Shown here: in pieces, positions 49,450 to 60,440 of the stretch
Layout: each line of letters opens with the position of its first letter
Numbering within the stretch: position 1 is the first letter of the stretch
Source of the DNA: Platynereis dumerilii
Taxonomy: Eukaryota > Annelida > Polychaeta > Phyllodocida > Nereididae
Length of the DNA stretch: 64,000 nucleotides
NCBI GenBank assembly: GCA_026936325.1
Contig: JAPTHN010000001.1
Location: forward strand, 8,203,265 to 8,267,264
Direction of reading: 5' to 3'
The notes under the pieces: model-generated
Seen by the model: only the letters and a program-made list of their open reading frames with translations
Databases searched by the model: none
What the model was told of the DNA's origin: nothing
Translations under genes and position numbers: made by a program

Positions 49450-49789
49450 CACATACTATGTTGGAGTCATTGGCTGACTTTTAAACAGTGTTACACTACT
49501 TATACTGCAGTTACTGTAATGTTAAACTTAAATACTGACTTTGAGCAGCCTGGAACCGACTGCTGATTTAATCCACAGCTTGAAAATTTTGTTTGAATTG
49601 CGTAAACGGATATGCCCCCCAAGATTTTAAACTAAATGCTCCCCATCATAATTTGTGAGTGCCAGTGGTATAGTCTGTCAGATGAGAAAGAGAGTCGTTG
49701 TGGCAAGAGATACACTATACCTAAGGTCGAGAGGGAGAAATATCTGATGATAACAGGATTCAGAAACTAAGCGCATTAAGTTTTGCATT

Positions 49790-51915
49790 TCCCAGACAGG
49801 CATCAATATTATAAATCTAAGTAAAAATTTTAAAATATCAATGTTATCTTCATTCGAGCACTAAAATTGAAAATTCATAGTCAAATTTTTTAAAAATATT
49901 GATAAATATTGGGGCCCGTACAATGGCAAAAGGTGGAAGCGCATAAACACTCCTCATCCATGAATCCATGTAAGCGAAAAACAAGCTATGATGTATTAAG
50001 ATTAAAATGGGTAAATATACTACAAGACCAAAAGCGGAATCTCAATGATTGATGACCACGACCCAACAGAGAAGGCTGATCATCTTCCCCCTTGCTCAGA
50101 AGCTGCAGATTTACAGCAAGATTGTCACTGCATCTTGATTTGGATCTGGAAGCCAGGGCTTTGTCTCATGACCATAAATGTTTTGTCAGAAGCTTAAGTC
50201 TCATCCAGGATGGAAAACATTGTGTGTGATGCATTTAAAGCACCCATTTCCCAAGCTTACGCATCTTTTACACATGTTTTAGGGCAAAACCATGCATGAT
50301 GGGTGGATAGCTGTAAGTATTAGCCTTGTTTTGGGCACTTTATAGAGTTGATTGATGAGACAGAGGAGGGAATGATCATGCCAGAGACATTGATACAAGT
50401 GTTTAACAATTTATCATTTTGTCTGACATTGGGGATTTCCATTTGAAGATTTGTTAAAATTGAAACTATTGGATTCATAACAAAGCATTTGAATTCAGAG
50501 AGTCACAGACCCATAGCACCCTGAGAATCTACTGATTCTACTCCAGACTAATCTCTTCAATATACACATTGTAATCATTGTGCTACTGGCTGACGCTTGA
50601 AATTGTGTTTTGTAGTGCCAGGCATATCAGGTGAAAGATTAGATGGTCATTAGTAAAAAGGTTTCATGATATTTTATAGACCTACATTTTAAAGTGTATT
50701 AATTTCTTGGATATCTCCTTGTTTTTAAAACTGTTAATTAGCCCTACTTTCGATTTTCTCAGAAACATTTAGCCTATACTTTATGTGTAGAATCAAGTAT
50801 GGTAAATCCGTCCAGGAGGGTAAATCCGTCCACCCCCTAATATAGGCACACAATTAAAATTCTTACAGTTGTGTGAGTTGTAAAAACAAGAGAAACTCGT
50901 TTTTCAACTAATTTTGCCGTTTTTATGGCGTTGAAAACATTTTGAATGATATTCTGAACCATTTAAAAGGCGAAGAGAAAAACCAATGAAATCCTGTGAC
51001 GTCATCACAGCCATTTTTTGATAACAGGTAGTTGTTCTTATAGGCCTATTTCCATCAAAAACAAAATATACTGAGGGGTAAATGATTGATGCATCGGATG
51101 ATTAATCTTATTATTCTTATGGGTTTCTTAATTAACTGAATTCCATCACATGGAAGGGGCATACAATGGAAATATAAGTGGACGGATTTACCATCATTAT
51201 TTTAAAACTGGCTAGACTGAGTGATTGTAAATCCGTCCACCCACTTCAAATGGCCTTTAAAAGTACTATTATGAACTTTTTTTATCTATAAATGGCAACA
51301 AAACTTATTAAAGACATTCAATTGATCAATTATACCAATTGATTGGGTTAAAAGGGTATTTAAATTGTGATTGAGGCAGTCAATTGAAATTCTTTATAAT
51401 TAACTTGACCTCTGTAATTTGATTCTTCTATTATAAGTGCAATCAGCACCCCAACGTTCTAATATTGACAGAAAATCCCTTGTGACAGTTAATATATTGC
51501 AAAACTTTTAAAAATCACAAGATATGACAGGTATGTGCTGCATAATAGCCTGTGGACGGATTTATCATCTTTGCTAGACGGATTTAGAAGCTCCCTGGAC
51601 GGATTTAGATGCCCTAACCCTTAATTTCTGTTGCCATGGTTTCAGCTAAAATTATTTAAATATTTGGCTGTTTTGGCTGTTAGTGGTAGTACGGAATATG
51701 CCCCTTCCAATGTGCTAATTTTTATTCTTGTATCTAATACCATTTTCCTTAAAATACAGTTATAGCCAAAAGTGGACGGATTTACCCTCCTTGACTCTAA
51801 TTATGGTACCATACATTTGTTTTTGAGTGACTTCTGCTGCATCAGTCTGGTCTCCTTGGCAACTTGTCTAGCTGAAGTGATTGGATAGCTATTGGCAAAC
51901 TCACATCTGCTCAAG
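49790..51915 (+). repeat. LR copy, M7 to M8, split by a transposon
   Basis: At 49790-50070 there is CAGGCATCAATATTATAAATC as at 29350. M7 follows at 50070-50560 (AGGCTGATCATCTTC). M8 begins at 50755 (TTAGCCTATACTTTATGTG), breaks at 50789, and resumes at 51798 (TAATTATGGTACC, then TTGAGTGACTT and TGCATCAGTCTGGTCTCCTT). The break is the element at 50790-51797. Confidence 0.72.
50790..51797. mobile_element. TA-flanked element with 8 GTAAATCCGTCCAC motifs
   Basis: Ends GAATCAAGTATGGTAAATCC and GAGTCAAGGAGGGTAAATCC (read inward) have TA on each side (50788-50789 and 51798-51799). Joining the flanks gives TGTGTAATTATG, close to the uninterrupted LR module at 14240-14250. The motif GTAAATCCGTCCAC or its complement is at about 50800, 50820, 51178, 51227, 51552, 51574, 51595 and 51772. 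Three face right and five face left, mostly pointing inward from each end. There is no ORF of note. Confidence 0.85.
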
Positions 51916-51917
51916 TT

Positions 51918-52115
51918 GGAAGGCTTACCTCATTTGATAGTGCAATGGGCTGCAAGTCACTGAATCCTGAGTTCAATTCCCGGGTGACCTGCTCTTATCT
52001 TGGACAGCAGTTTCAATCATCCATCACCTCATTGCTGACAGTGTGTCTTCCTCTTATCCCAATTAGCTAGCCAAAAGCACAAATAAGTGACATCAAGCCC
52101 CGATCATCCATCTAT
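51918..52115 (+). mobile_element. tRNA-derived SINE, Cys-tRNA-like head
   Basis: The head (51918-51990) aligns by eye with a tRNA-Cys. It has an A-box-like CCTCATTTGATAGTGCA, an anticodon loop CTGCAAG with GCA at 51951-51953, and a B box GTTCAATTC at 51971-51979 (fits GWTCRANNC) followed by CCGGGTG. A body of about 110 bp follows and ends in a CATCCATCTATCC tail. This is the head-body-tail plan of a Pol III-transcribed SINE that borrows LINE machinery. Acceptor-stem pairing is poor, so it is not a working tRNA gene. Confidence 0.62.
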
Positions 52116-52124
52116 CCAGACTTC

Positions 52125-52345
52125 CAAAAATATTTTTCTGTCAAGCGTCTGTTGCATTGAAGAAAGCCAGATACATCTGAGCCGTCTCATTGTCACTGCC
52201 TTTATGGTAAAAAAGAAGACTTTCACTATGCATGTTGTCATAAAAAGGGCACAAGGTGTTAGATCGAGATAGTACAGCCACTGTCAATGTCCGTAGTGAC
52301 AAAAGGAACACTGAAGCTTTTATTTGGAAACATGAAGGCGCTTGA
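52125..52345 (-). repeat. R385 repeat, copy 2, inverted and partial
   Basis: Read on the minus strand it gives GTTTCCAAATAAAAGCTTC, then CCTTTTGTCACTA and TTTTTATGACAACA, in the order seen at 49145-49235 and 59650-59750. An 80-codon minus-strand frame (52141-52383) spans it, but the matching frames in the other two copies carry stops, so no gene is called. Confidence 0.65.
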
Positions 52346-52639
52346 CATAAGAATTTTTTATTTGGGCTCGTCATTGGAAGCATTTATATTGCAGCTGTCA
52401 AGGAGTTTCTTTGGTCATTCAAGGTAGTAAAATAAAAGATGACTTAATGTTCTCTGAGTTTTTGAGTTCCAATTCATAATGTATGTATATTATGTTTCTT
52501 GCTGATTGATGTGAAAAATAAAGACTATGTTGTCCCCCAGTGAGCATCTTTGCTCAATCTGGTCATACCTCTCAACAGTACAATACTGTCAGCCTAGCCC
52601 AATAGAGCAATACCAAAATATGGATGGGGTTGGTTGATA

Positions 52640-52960
52640 ACAAAGAAGGTGAATATTGTGTCATGACTATTAGCAAATTAATGATATAAGTATATATAGG
52701 ACAGTTTATCCTGAATAACTCTAACCCATGGCCTCCACTGGCATCAAACACATTCTTGCTTGTGTTTGACAAACATTGAGTGTAGATATATGATATCCAT
52801 ATGAGATGGGAGTAATCTAGGGTCATCCACTTGGCCTGTATTGCTAAATTTGTGTGTGAGTGAGTGAGAGAGCTAATTAATTTTTGCAAGCAATTTCTAG
52901 AGTTTACCCAACCAATTTTTTCACCACTGATAGTATGACACAAGTTTTCTTGGTTCATAG
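52640..52960 (-). repeat. LR module M9, inverted
   Basis: On the minus strand: AATTGGTTGGGTAAACTCTA, GCAAAAATTAATTAGCTCTC, CACACAAATTTAGCAATACA and GGCCAAGTGGATGACCC. This matches 46950-47050 and 58330-58440. It is the only inverted LR fragment in the right half. A 128-codon minus-strand frame (52572-52958) reads through it; the equivalent frames in other copies are shorter, so it is probably incidental. Confidence 0.7.
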
Positions 52961-54250
52961 ACAGCCTTCTATATCTATTTCATCGACTGGGACCAGACTG
53001 CTTCTTTCCCAACAGCTTCAAATATTTCTAAGAGTTGAGTGAGTAACTGGATGCTCTGCAAGATTAAAAATTGAGCTCTCCCCTTCATAACTGGCGAGCG
53101 CTGCTGAGCAGTGAGTCAGATTTTACCTTGAAATTGAATACGATCATAATCGTGTAAAAAGCTATTTCAATAGTTCATTCAAGGCACTGTTTGTTGCTGG
53201 GCAAAAATAAGCAAAAGTTTTGATTTATCCCTAGCCTTTTTATAAGTCCGAATTATCCATGTGATGTCTACATACCCTATGTTTCTTTAAGCTGATTAGT
53301 TTTTTATTTACTTTTTGTTTGTTAGGTCCTTTAACCCTGAAGATGAAGCTGATCTGGCTATTAAAATGAATTTCATCATTAAGAAAAACCACTCATAGAA
53401 CAAAAGTCATTGACCACTCCCTTAAAGGAGAAAAAAGAAAATCAGATATTTGTTACGTAATAATCGTGACAGATACATAGTATATAACTCGAATTACAAA
53501 TAAGATCGCATGCAAATTGTAAAAAAAGTGATACCGGGAGAGTCATATGGTTGAAAAATAATCATTGTGCAATGTTGTTGCTGGGGCAGCACATGAAAAA
53601 AATACAAAGAGTCAACAACTTTGTATCAAAGCCACGCCCTAGCATTCAGGGTTAAAAAAAGGCAGTTTTAAACTGATATAGACATGTCTTCCGTCATAAT
53701 CTGTTTGAATGAGTTAGCTACTTTAGCTTATCTTCTAATATGGTTACTGGCAAAATATTTTATTATATTCTGCACCAAAATTTGTAAGCCAATCAAGTAA
53801 AACGAAATCAATCACGTGCCACGCCAATAAATAACGATATTGGCGTGTGGAGAGTGTTATTGGCGCCTCAAGGCTATATTGGCGTCCTCAGTGCACATGC
53901 ACTTGAGTTAAATCAGTTAATGCAGCACTATGCCCTGTATCAATGCTGTCTTTGATTGTATTGTGTCCTTTCCAATCAAATTCTCAATTGCTATTGAAGG
54001 AAACTCAACAACTTTTCCATTATCAAGATGCTAATTGCTATTAAGGATAATTGACAAAATTCCAATTGTAACTTCAGTCACTCTCCAAGTGAAACTATTT
54101 CCAGTTTACTGACATCAATTAAGTTGAACAAAAGCAATTAAAGCAAGATAATCTCAAGTAAAACTTTAAAAAAGAAATCATAAAATAATTTTACATTAAG
54201 GAATAGGCCTATCGCTTTTATGGAATAGAATTAAAAATTCGAAAGGATGA
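52961..54250. other. Unassigned region with TATTGGC hairpin
   Basis: No ORF above 60 codons. One clear feature is a hairpin near 53818-53850 in which CACGCCAATA pairs with TATTGGCGTG, followed by two more ATTGGCG motifs up to about 53885. The rest shows nothing that I recognise. Confidence 0.4.
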
Positions 54251-54254
54251 AAAT

Positions 54255-54398
54255 CCATAGGTAGATAGCTAGGTAGATAGCTAGGTAGATAGCTAGTTAG
54301 ATAGCTAGGTAGATAGCTAGGTAGATAGCTAGATAGATAGCTAGATAGATAGCTAGGTAGATAGCTAGATAGATAGCTAAATAGAAAGCTGGACACAT
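54255..54398. repeat. 12-bp minisatellite (GTAGATAGCTAG)n
   Basis: About eleven units of GTAGATAGCTAG with few changes. As the unit is a multiple of three, the minus strand reads a Ser-Tyr-Leu-Pro/Ser repeat (frame at 54196-54462), which is a repeat artefact. Confidence 0.92.
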
Positions 54399-54508
54399 AA
54401 GGAAAGATGATAGATAGATTTTTTTCAAATTGAAAAGAGGCAACTCTTTTATTTACAAACATGACATTGTATCAGTCTGAAAATTTTGGTGTAGAATATA
54501 ACAAATAG

Positions 54509-54635
54509 TGGATGTTGAGTCAACCAATATTGAGTTTTATTGGCCTCAGCAGGTAATATTGGTCTCGGCCTGCGGCCTCGACCAATATTACTGCTTCGGC
54601 CAATAAAACTCAATATTGGTCTCCTCATCATCCAC
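54509..54635. mobile_element. 127-bp palindromic MITE, GTGGATG ends
   Basis: The ends GTGGATG and CATCCAC have TA outside each (54507-54508 and 54636-54637). The inner arms CCAATATTGAGTTTTATTGG and complement, then TAATATTGGTC and complement, make most of the element one hairpin with a GC-rich loop (CTGCGGCC). No coding potential. Confidence 0.75.
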
Positions 54636-54725
54636 TATCTATATAATGTTGCAATATGATTTATGATACTTAAAACTAGTTGTCTATCTCATGTTCAACA
54701 TTGACACAACATCAGTTAAAAAGTA

Positions 54726-55532
54726 GAGGAGACCGGGGTTAGTTGAATCGCCAATTTTTTGTCGCGTTCTACTGAGCTTATGGTAGTAGATACAGGTACA
54801 ATATTTTAGCAAGTGCTAGCTACAGTATTCACCTCAACATTCCATGGAAAAACTTTGTTTAAAATATTGACAAGTTCTCACTATGAGCTTGAAAGTATCA
54901 CGAGACCTAGTGTTTCAGCTAACCCCGGGGCCGGGGTTAGTTGAAACACCGCATGGGGTTAGTTGAATCATTGAGAATAAACAAGCAAAAATCATATTTA
55001 CTGATAAAAATATGTTCAATAAACATTTATAATCCAACAACTGATTCCTAAATAGCAATTGGGTTTGACATTAGGAATTATTTACTTTGCTGTTAATAAA
55101 CAGACCATGCATGGCATTGCTACAGTGTTTCAACGAGCCCCACGGAAAATGCTTCAGCTAGCCCCAACCCAACATGTGGGTAACATCAACCCATTATAGC
55201 ACTTTAATCAAAGCCTTACCAAAAAATGTATTTGCCTGTTGATTTGTAATACCAAAGGCTTCCAACTTGTTGTAAAAAATATTGCATTAAATAGTTCAAA
55301 TAGCATACAGGTCAAAATTATTTCAACTCAAAATATTTACTTTAGGAGCACAAAAATCAACTTAACAGCCTAGTGAAGTACACAATTCGAAATATGGCTC
55401 ATGTAGTAAGTGATGTCATGCCTAAACAAATAAATAATCTACCAGCAGTAAAATTTGGGTAAAATAATTCAACCCCAGGGAATAAGAGCGAATATTCAAC
55501 TAACCCCGCGATTCAACTAGCCCCGGTCTCCC
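54726..55532. mobile_element. TA-flanked element with GGGGTTAGTTGAA motif array
   Basis: Ends GAGGAGACCGGGGTTAGTTG and GGGAGACCGGGGCTAGTTG (read inward) are flanked by TA (54724-54725 and 55533-55534). The motif GGGGTTAGTTGAA or its complement occurs near 54735, 54913 (complement), 54933, 54955, 55128 (complement), 55151 (complement), 55467 (complement, partial), 55494 (complement) and 55511 (complement). Motifs in the left part mostly face right and those in the right part face left. No ORF of note. Confidence 0.8.
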
Positions 55533-55534
55533 TA

Positions 55535-57575
55535 TGTCTTAACCATTTTAGAATGACCCGGTTAAGCATTGACACAATCCAATACTGTCTGAATAGTGTG
55601 GTAATGTTCCAAGAAGTAAAGCTGCTGCACTGGCTTTCATTGGCCTGACCATGGTATGTCAGCAGTCATAAGGCATATCCTCATTTCTTGTTCTGTGGTT
55701 GGCTATCAAGGGGATTTCCTAATGACTCAGTTGATGTCACTGTACAGTGAACATATATGCTTGTGAATGGAGGATTGACCATTCGCATAGTGAAAGAAAA
55801 TTTACCTTGCTTACAACTTCTATTTATGGAACGCTCGTTGGAGCTGCTTAATACAAATATAGGCGTCTTTTTAACAGTGATAGAGTATTTCCTGAGAAAA
55901 GGTAATCTTACTTGGTATTCATTTTTTCTTCTGAAAAGCACATTTAATTGGAAGAAATAACTATTCGTACTAACAGTGGACAACACAGGTCAGAAGTCAA
56001 GGAGATGTCAGGTGACCTTGCTTCTCACTTGAACAAGGCGGTGACATGCTTGTTGGAATTTGCCCTTCATGGAGCATGATAGACTAGATATATTGAAAAG
56101 ATGACACCAAAGGAGAACTGACTGATAATCCTTCAAATTGATGTCTACCATACACTTATTCCTGCTCGAATCAAAGGTATCCATGCAGGCATACACTTGA
56201 AATAGACCATATATTCGCATGATAAGACACGGCACTGCACTTGTGATTTCATACATAATACATCTGATATGCACAATATCTTCAATTTTGACTGCATATC
56301 ATACAAATATTGACTGATGACTGATCGTGAAGGGAGTATAGTCAAGTCTATACCACCAGTATATACACCCCACTTCAAAATAACCGAATGTCTTTTCAGC
56401 CTATCTATATTAGTTATGCAAAAAGGGATGACCGGTTCAATGTGAAAAATGCACTTTGGCATAAATGATAGTCGATTAAGTGTCATCTTCTCAACATTCA
56501 ACATGGGAAACATAGAGGCTGTTTGATTAGTCATGAACAAGAGAAAGCCATTTGATTTGACATAACTGATTTTAGAGTAAAAATCAGAAGCATAATCCTT
56601 TCGTTTGCCTATCACCAACAAGCAGGTTTCGTCTCTTTAAATTAAATTAACATTGAATGCATTGGTATGATCATGACAAATCATCAGTATAATGTGTCAC
56701 TTTCACAGTGCAACAGTTCACTCTTTTTGCATATCAAATTAATTGACTGCAATATATGGTAGGTCTATTTTTATTTTCAAGTATCAGATATTTCATACTT
56801 GCTGAAAATTACAAGGCCTGGTTGGCCGTGTTGTAATTACCTTAAAGTTATCATGAAATAAAAAAATAAAAAAAATTTAGATCTATCTCATAATAGCAAT
56901 AGTGAAGTAGTTTTATTATATATATGGCTTGGAGATACCAACTGGATGCAAAATAGTTGTACATAAATCAACTGTATTGAAGAGTGAATGCCACATCAAG
57001 GTGTAGTATGAGAGTATTTTTTGCCATCATTTTAAATTTGACATTAAAATGAAAGAAAAATAAATTCAAAATCACTGTCCAAACATGACACACGTGTTCT
57101 TGAAATCTCAGCCATTGTGTATTTGTTTTGATTCGAGACTGCATAATATTAAGAATACCGTACATGCATAATATTAAGAATACACTGATGAGCCTCTTCT
57201 ATACATACATATACACTGTGAAATGGCAACCTTTCTGTGCACATCTGCCTTTTGGAAGATGCGAATTTGTGCCTAAATTAATCCTGACATTTGCACTGCA
57301 GGAAAGAAGCATTAGAAGGCAAATAACCCATTGGATTAATGCACGTAATGATACCAAGTATACATCTGTCATCCCGACAATCTGACCTTGGTGACATGGT
57401 GACACCCTGCCATAAAAAACTGGGATGAGGTTAATTTGGGTTTCTCACCTGCTGTGAGGGTGTCAGCCCAAACCAATTTCACCGGTAGAACTATGGGATA
57501 CATCATGCTGGTTATACAGGTCAACCCATTAACATTTCCAAGCAAATGCCAACACTTCCATGCTCAACAAGATTC
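55535..57575. other. Unassigned AT-rich region
   Basis: About 2 kb. The longest open frame is 158 codons on the minus strand (56145-56621, beginning MLVIGKRKDYASDF). It shows no domain, signal or repeat that I recognise and no splice context that would make it an exon. A short direct repeat (TGCATAATATTAAGAATAC) lies near 57140-57185. Nothing else stands out. Confidence 0.35.
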
Positions 57576-57580
57576 CTAGC

Positions 57581-57790
57581 ACTTACTTGCGCTTACTTGC
57601 ACTTACTTGCACTTACTTGCACTTACTTGCACTTACTTGCACTTACTTGCACTTACTTGCACTTACTTGCATTTATATGTGCACTTAATTGCACTTTATG
57701 TGCATGCACTTTATGTGCATGCACTTACATGCACTTAGATGCGCTCATATGCACTCACATGCCTTTACATGCACTAACATTCAGTTGCAT
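57581..57790. repeat. 10-bp minisatellite (ACTTACTTGC)n
   Basis: Nine head-to-tail decamers, nearly all ACTTACTTGC (57581-57670), grade into looser TGCACTTA and ATGCACTT units to about 57790. A 142-codon plus-strand frame (57546-57974) with a repeating LHLLALTCTY decapeptide is a product of the array (three units equal 30 bp). Confidence 0.93.
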
Positions 57791-58094
57791 ATTTATATGT
57801 GCTAATTGTAGGTACTTCCTTGCTTTTCCTTACATATCCATGAACCTGTATGGACTTTCGTGCACCTATTTTGTTTGCACACACAACCCGTCTTCCCAGA
57901 CCCCAACAAAGGAAAGCATATTTCTTTCAACAGTAAATTTCACAATTAAATTGGAAGATTGCAATTTGTTTTAAAAATGTGTGGTTTTATTATTTTGCAT
58001 TTTATGATACTGGTGATCCTCATATAATTACTTAGGATCACATGAATATTAACAAATGCTGTTACTGTGAGACTCAATTTGCAGAGACATCTGA

Positions 58095-59450
58095 TTCTTA
58101 TGAAAATTTCCACAATCTCCTTTCAGCAAATCAGTTTCCATGGCAACAAAATTCTGTCAAAAAGTGTTGCACATAATGTTCAGAAACAGAAAGTTTATTA
58201 AAAGTGGCTATTGTGTGACAATTCGTATTAACTACAATTGAAAATATATTTGTATTTAGGACTTTTTAAGTAATTAACGATATAGAAGACTCACAAGTTG
58301 TGAACCATCTCATGTCATCAGTGACAGAATATTGGTTGAGTAAACTCCCGAAATTGCTTGCACAAATTAATTAGCTCTGTCACTCCCTCACACAAAAATT
58401 TAGCAATACAGGCCAAGTGGATGACCCAGGATAACTCCATCTCATGCATTACAAATTTCTAAGAGTGGCTCGTCATCTAAATCTAGCCTTAGCTATCTGT
58501 CCAAAGCTATTGAAAGCTAAACCTAGCTAAACATATCCCTAGCTATCCATAGCTATCCACAAGTACCATTGTTATCACCCGAGGACAGTGGTTAGTTATT
58601 CACTATTCAGGATAACGTTGCTCACAATATCTTCATATTTCTTACATCCGTTGCTCATATAGATTTCGTAACAGTTATGACATAATATTACACATCATTT
58701 TTTTCATTGTCAGTTCCACCTATTTATGAATGAAGCAGCACTCTAAAAAATTTCAGACAAAATTGGTTTTTTAGATTCAAAATGGTTTTTTGAAAAACTA
58801 AATTTCAATGAAAAAATCCATGTTGGTTTTGCATTGAAATTTGGTTTTTCAAAAAACCATTTTGAATCTAAAAAACCAATTTTGTCCCGACATATTTTCA
58901 GGAATGATGAGTACTGTAAAGTACACTTGATTAAGCTTTTCTGTCAATTGCCATGATATTCTATATTTTCACAATTGAAACACATTATTGGACGATAGTG
59001 AATAGAAAAATAGTGTTTTCATTCAAAATACCATTGCATTCATTAGGTTTCAGATTTAAAAACTCCCTAATGTGTCTGCAGAAATATTAACTTATTTCCT
59101 CAAATTAACAGGTTTAGAAATGCATGCTGCCGTAATTTTTGGATCATTTTATAAAGTTTCCACACCTTTCTTTGAAAACATAAAATCTGTGTTGAATCTG
59201 TTGATGAATGAGCAATTACATGCTATTTCCAATCAAAATTTCAAATCCAGTGATCAAAGACTTGATTGCAGTTCTAACTGAATCTCATTACACATTACTT
59301 GTTGTGAAATGACGAGGATAACTATGCGAATATTGCAACAACAAAGAAAACATGCCTAATTTGAAAAATAACTATCTCTAGATAGGAAAAAGAAACGTAT
59401 CATTTAAATTGCACCATCTTTCTAAAATAGCAGGCATAAATGATGGTTTG
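58095..59450 (+). repeat. LR copy, M8 to M10
   Basis: M8-tail sequence at 58120-58260 (TTTCCATGGCAACAAA) matches 31935-31960. M9 is at 58270-58640 (ATATTGGTTGAGTAAACTCC, then AAATTAATTAGCTCTGTCAC). M10 is at 59225-59440 (TTTCAAATCCAGTGATCAAA, then GAATCTCATTACACATTAC). A hairpin-forming insert lies at 58756-58887. Confidence 0.68.
58756..58887. repeat. Hairpin, 55-bp arms
   Basis: GACAAAATTGGTTTTTTAGA and the following bases (58756-58810) pair with 58832-58887 around a 20-bp loop. The pairing is nearly perfect. It may be a small palindromic MITE, but the ends are ragged and I could not fix a target duplication. Confidence 0.75.
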
Positions 59451-59518
59451 TTTACTGACAAGTACAAGGCAGATGCTGACGGGACTTAAAGGGCTGTACT
59501 TACCATAATATCTATATC

Positions 59519-59955
59519 TATCCATTTATCTATCTATCTATCTATCTATCCATCTATCTACCTATCTATCTATCTATCTATTTTATCTCTATGTATCTGC
59601 CAATGAAGAGCCCCAATGTAAAAAAATTCTTCTGTTGAGCACCTCGATGTTTCCAAATATATAAAAGCTTTGGTTATCCTTTTGTCACCTATGATCATGG
59701 CAGTGCTATCTTGACCAGACACCTAGTGCACTTTTCATGACAACAAAACATGCATAATGCAAGTTTTCTTCTTATACCTTGAACACTGTGACAATGATAT
59801 GGTTCTGCTGAATGTCACTTTCTACAAACCAACAGCTGCTTTACAGACTTCTTTCATGACACAGGAAGTCTCTTGGTCACCGGAAAATGAGTAATTCAAC
59901 AAGAAAGCCGTTTCCTTGCAATGCTTTTCTCCCTGTTGAATAGGTATATAGTTGG
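59519..59955 (+). repeat. (TATC)n plus R385 repeat, copy 3
   Basis: An interrupted TATC tract (59519-59590) is followed by TGCCAATGAAGAGCCCC and the R385 body to TTGAATAGGTATATAGTTGG. The arrangement, microsatellite then body, is identical to copy 1 at 49061. Confidence 0.72.
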
Positions 59956-60440
59956 TAGGGGTGGACTGGCCCTGTGGGCCAGAGGGCAGTGCCCTGGGGC
60001 GCACCACCTGAGGGGGGGGGGTGCCCACCAGCAACCTTTAAAAATCTGAATTGTCAAAGACAACATAAAAAAGGTCAAATCGAATGCTGTCCCTAATAAA
60101 AATCAGAAAATCTCCAACAAAACTTGACAAGCTTAATTAACAATGAAGCAGTTCAGTTGCAGGCCACAGCAGCCTGCTTCAGTTGCGAGCATGAGCAAGC
60201 AGGCTGCAACATTTCCCTTGAGGTGCTGCCTTTCTGGTCCTCGCTCACATGAATTTCTGAGGCAGCTCAGCCTGGTCCTGCTGAGTTCTGCTGAGCGCGG
60301 ACCTGACAGGCAGCAGCGCGGACTTTAGAGGCAACAGTTCTAGTGACCTATAGATTCCAATTTGATACCCAATTCAACTTGAATTTCATCAGTCTGCAGC
60401 CTTGCTCGCTCGCCTGCTTAAACAGCAGGTTCAGTTGCTG
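59956..60440. other. GC-rich patch with nested inverted words
   Basis: From TAGGGGTGGACTGGCC through GGGCAGTGCCCTGGGG to a G10 run at about 60013 the sequence is GC-rich and full of small inverted words. The next 300 bp hold repeated TTCAGTTGC and GCAGC words (60143-60330 and 60420-60470). The composition contrasts sharply with the surroundings and suggests an inserted element, but matching ends were not found. Confidence 0.45.

Noticed and set aside
51918-51990. Functional tRNA-Cys gene
   Set aside because: The acceptor and anticodon stems pair poorly and a SINE-like body follows directly.
54196-54462. Ser-Tyr-Leu-Pro repeat protein
   Set aside because: It is a reading of the 12-bp minisatellite with no coding context.
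56145-56621. 158-codon minus-strand open frame as a gene
   Set aside because: Length is possible by chance in 64 kb; no motif, neighbour or repeat of the frame supports it.
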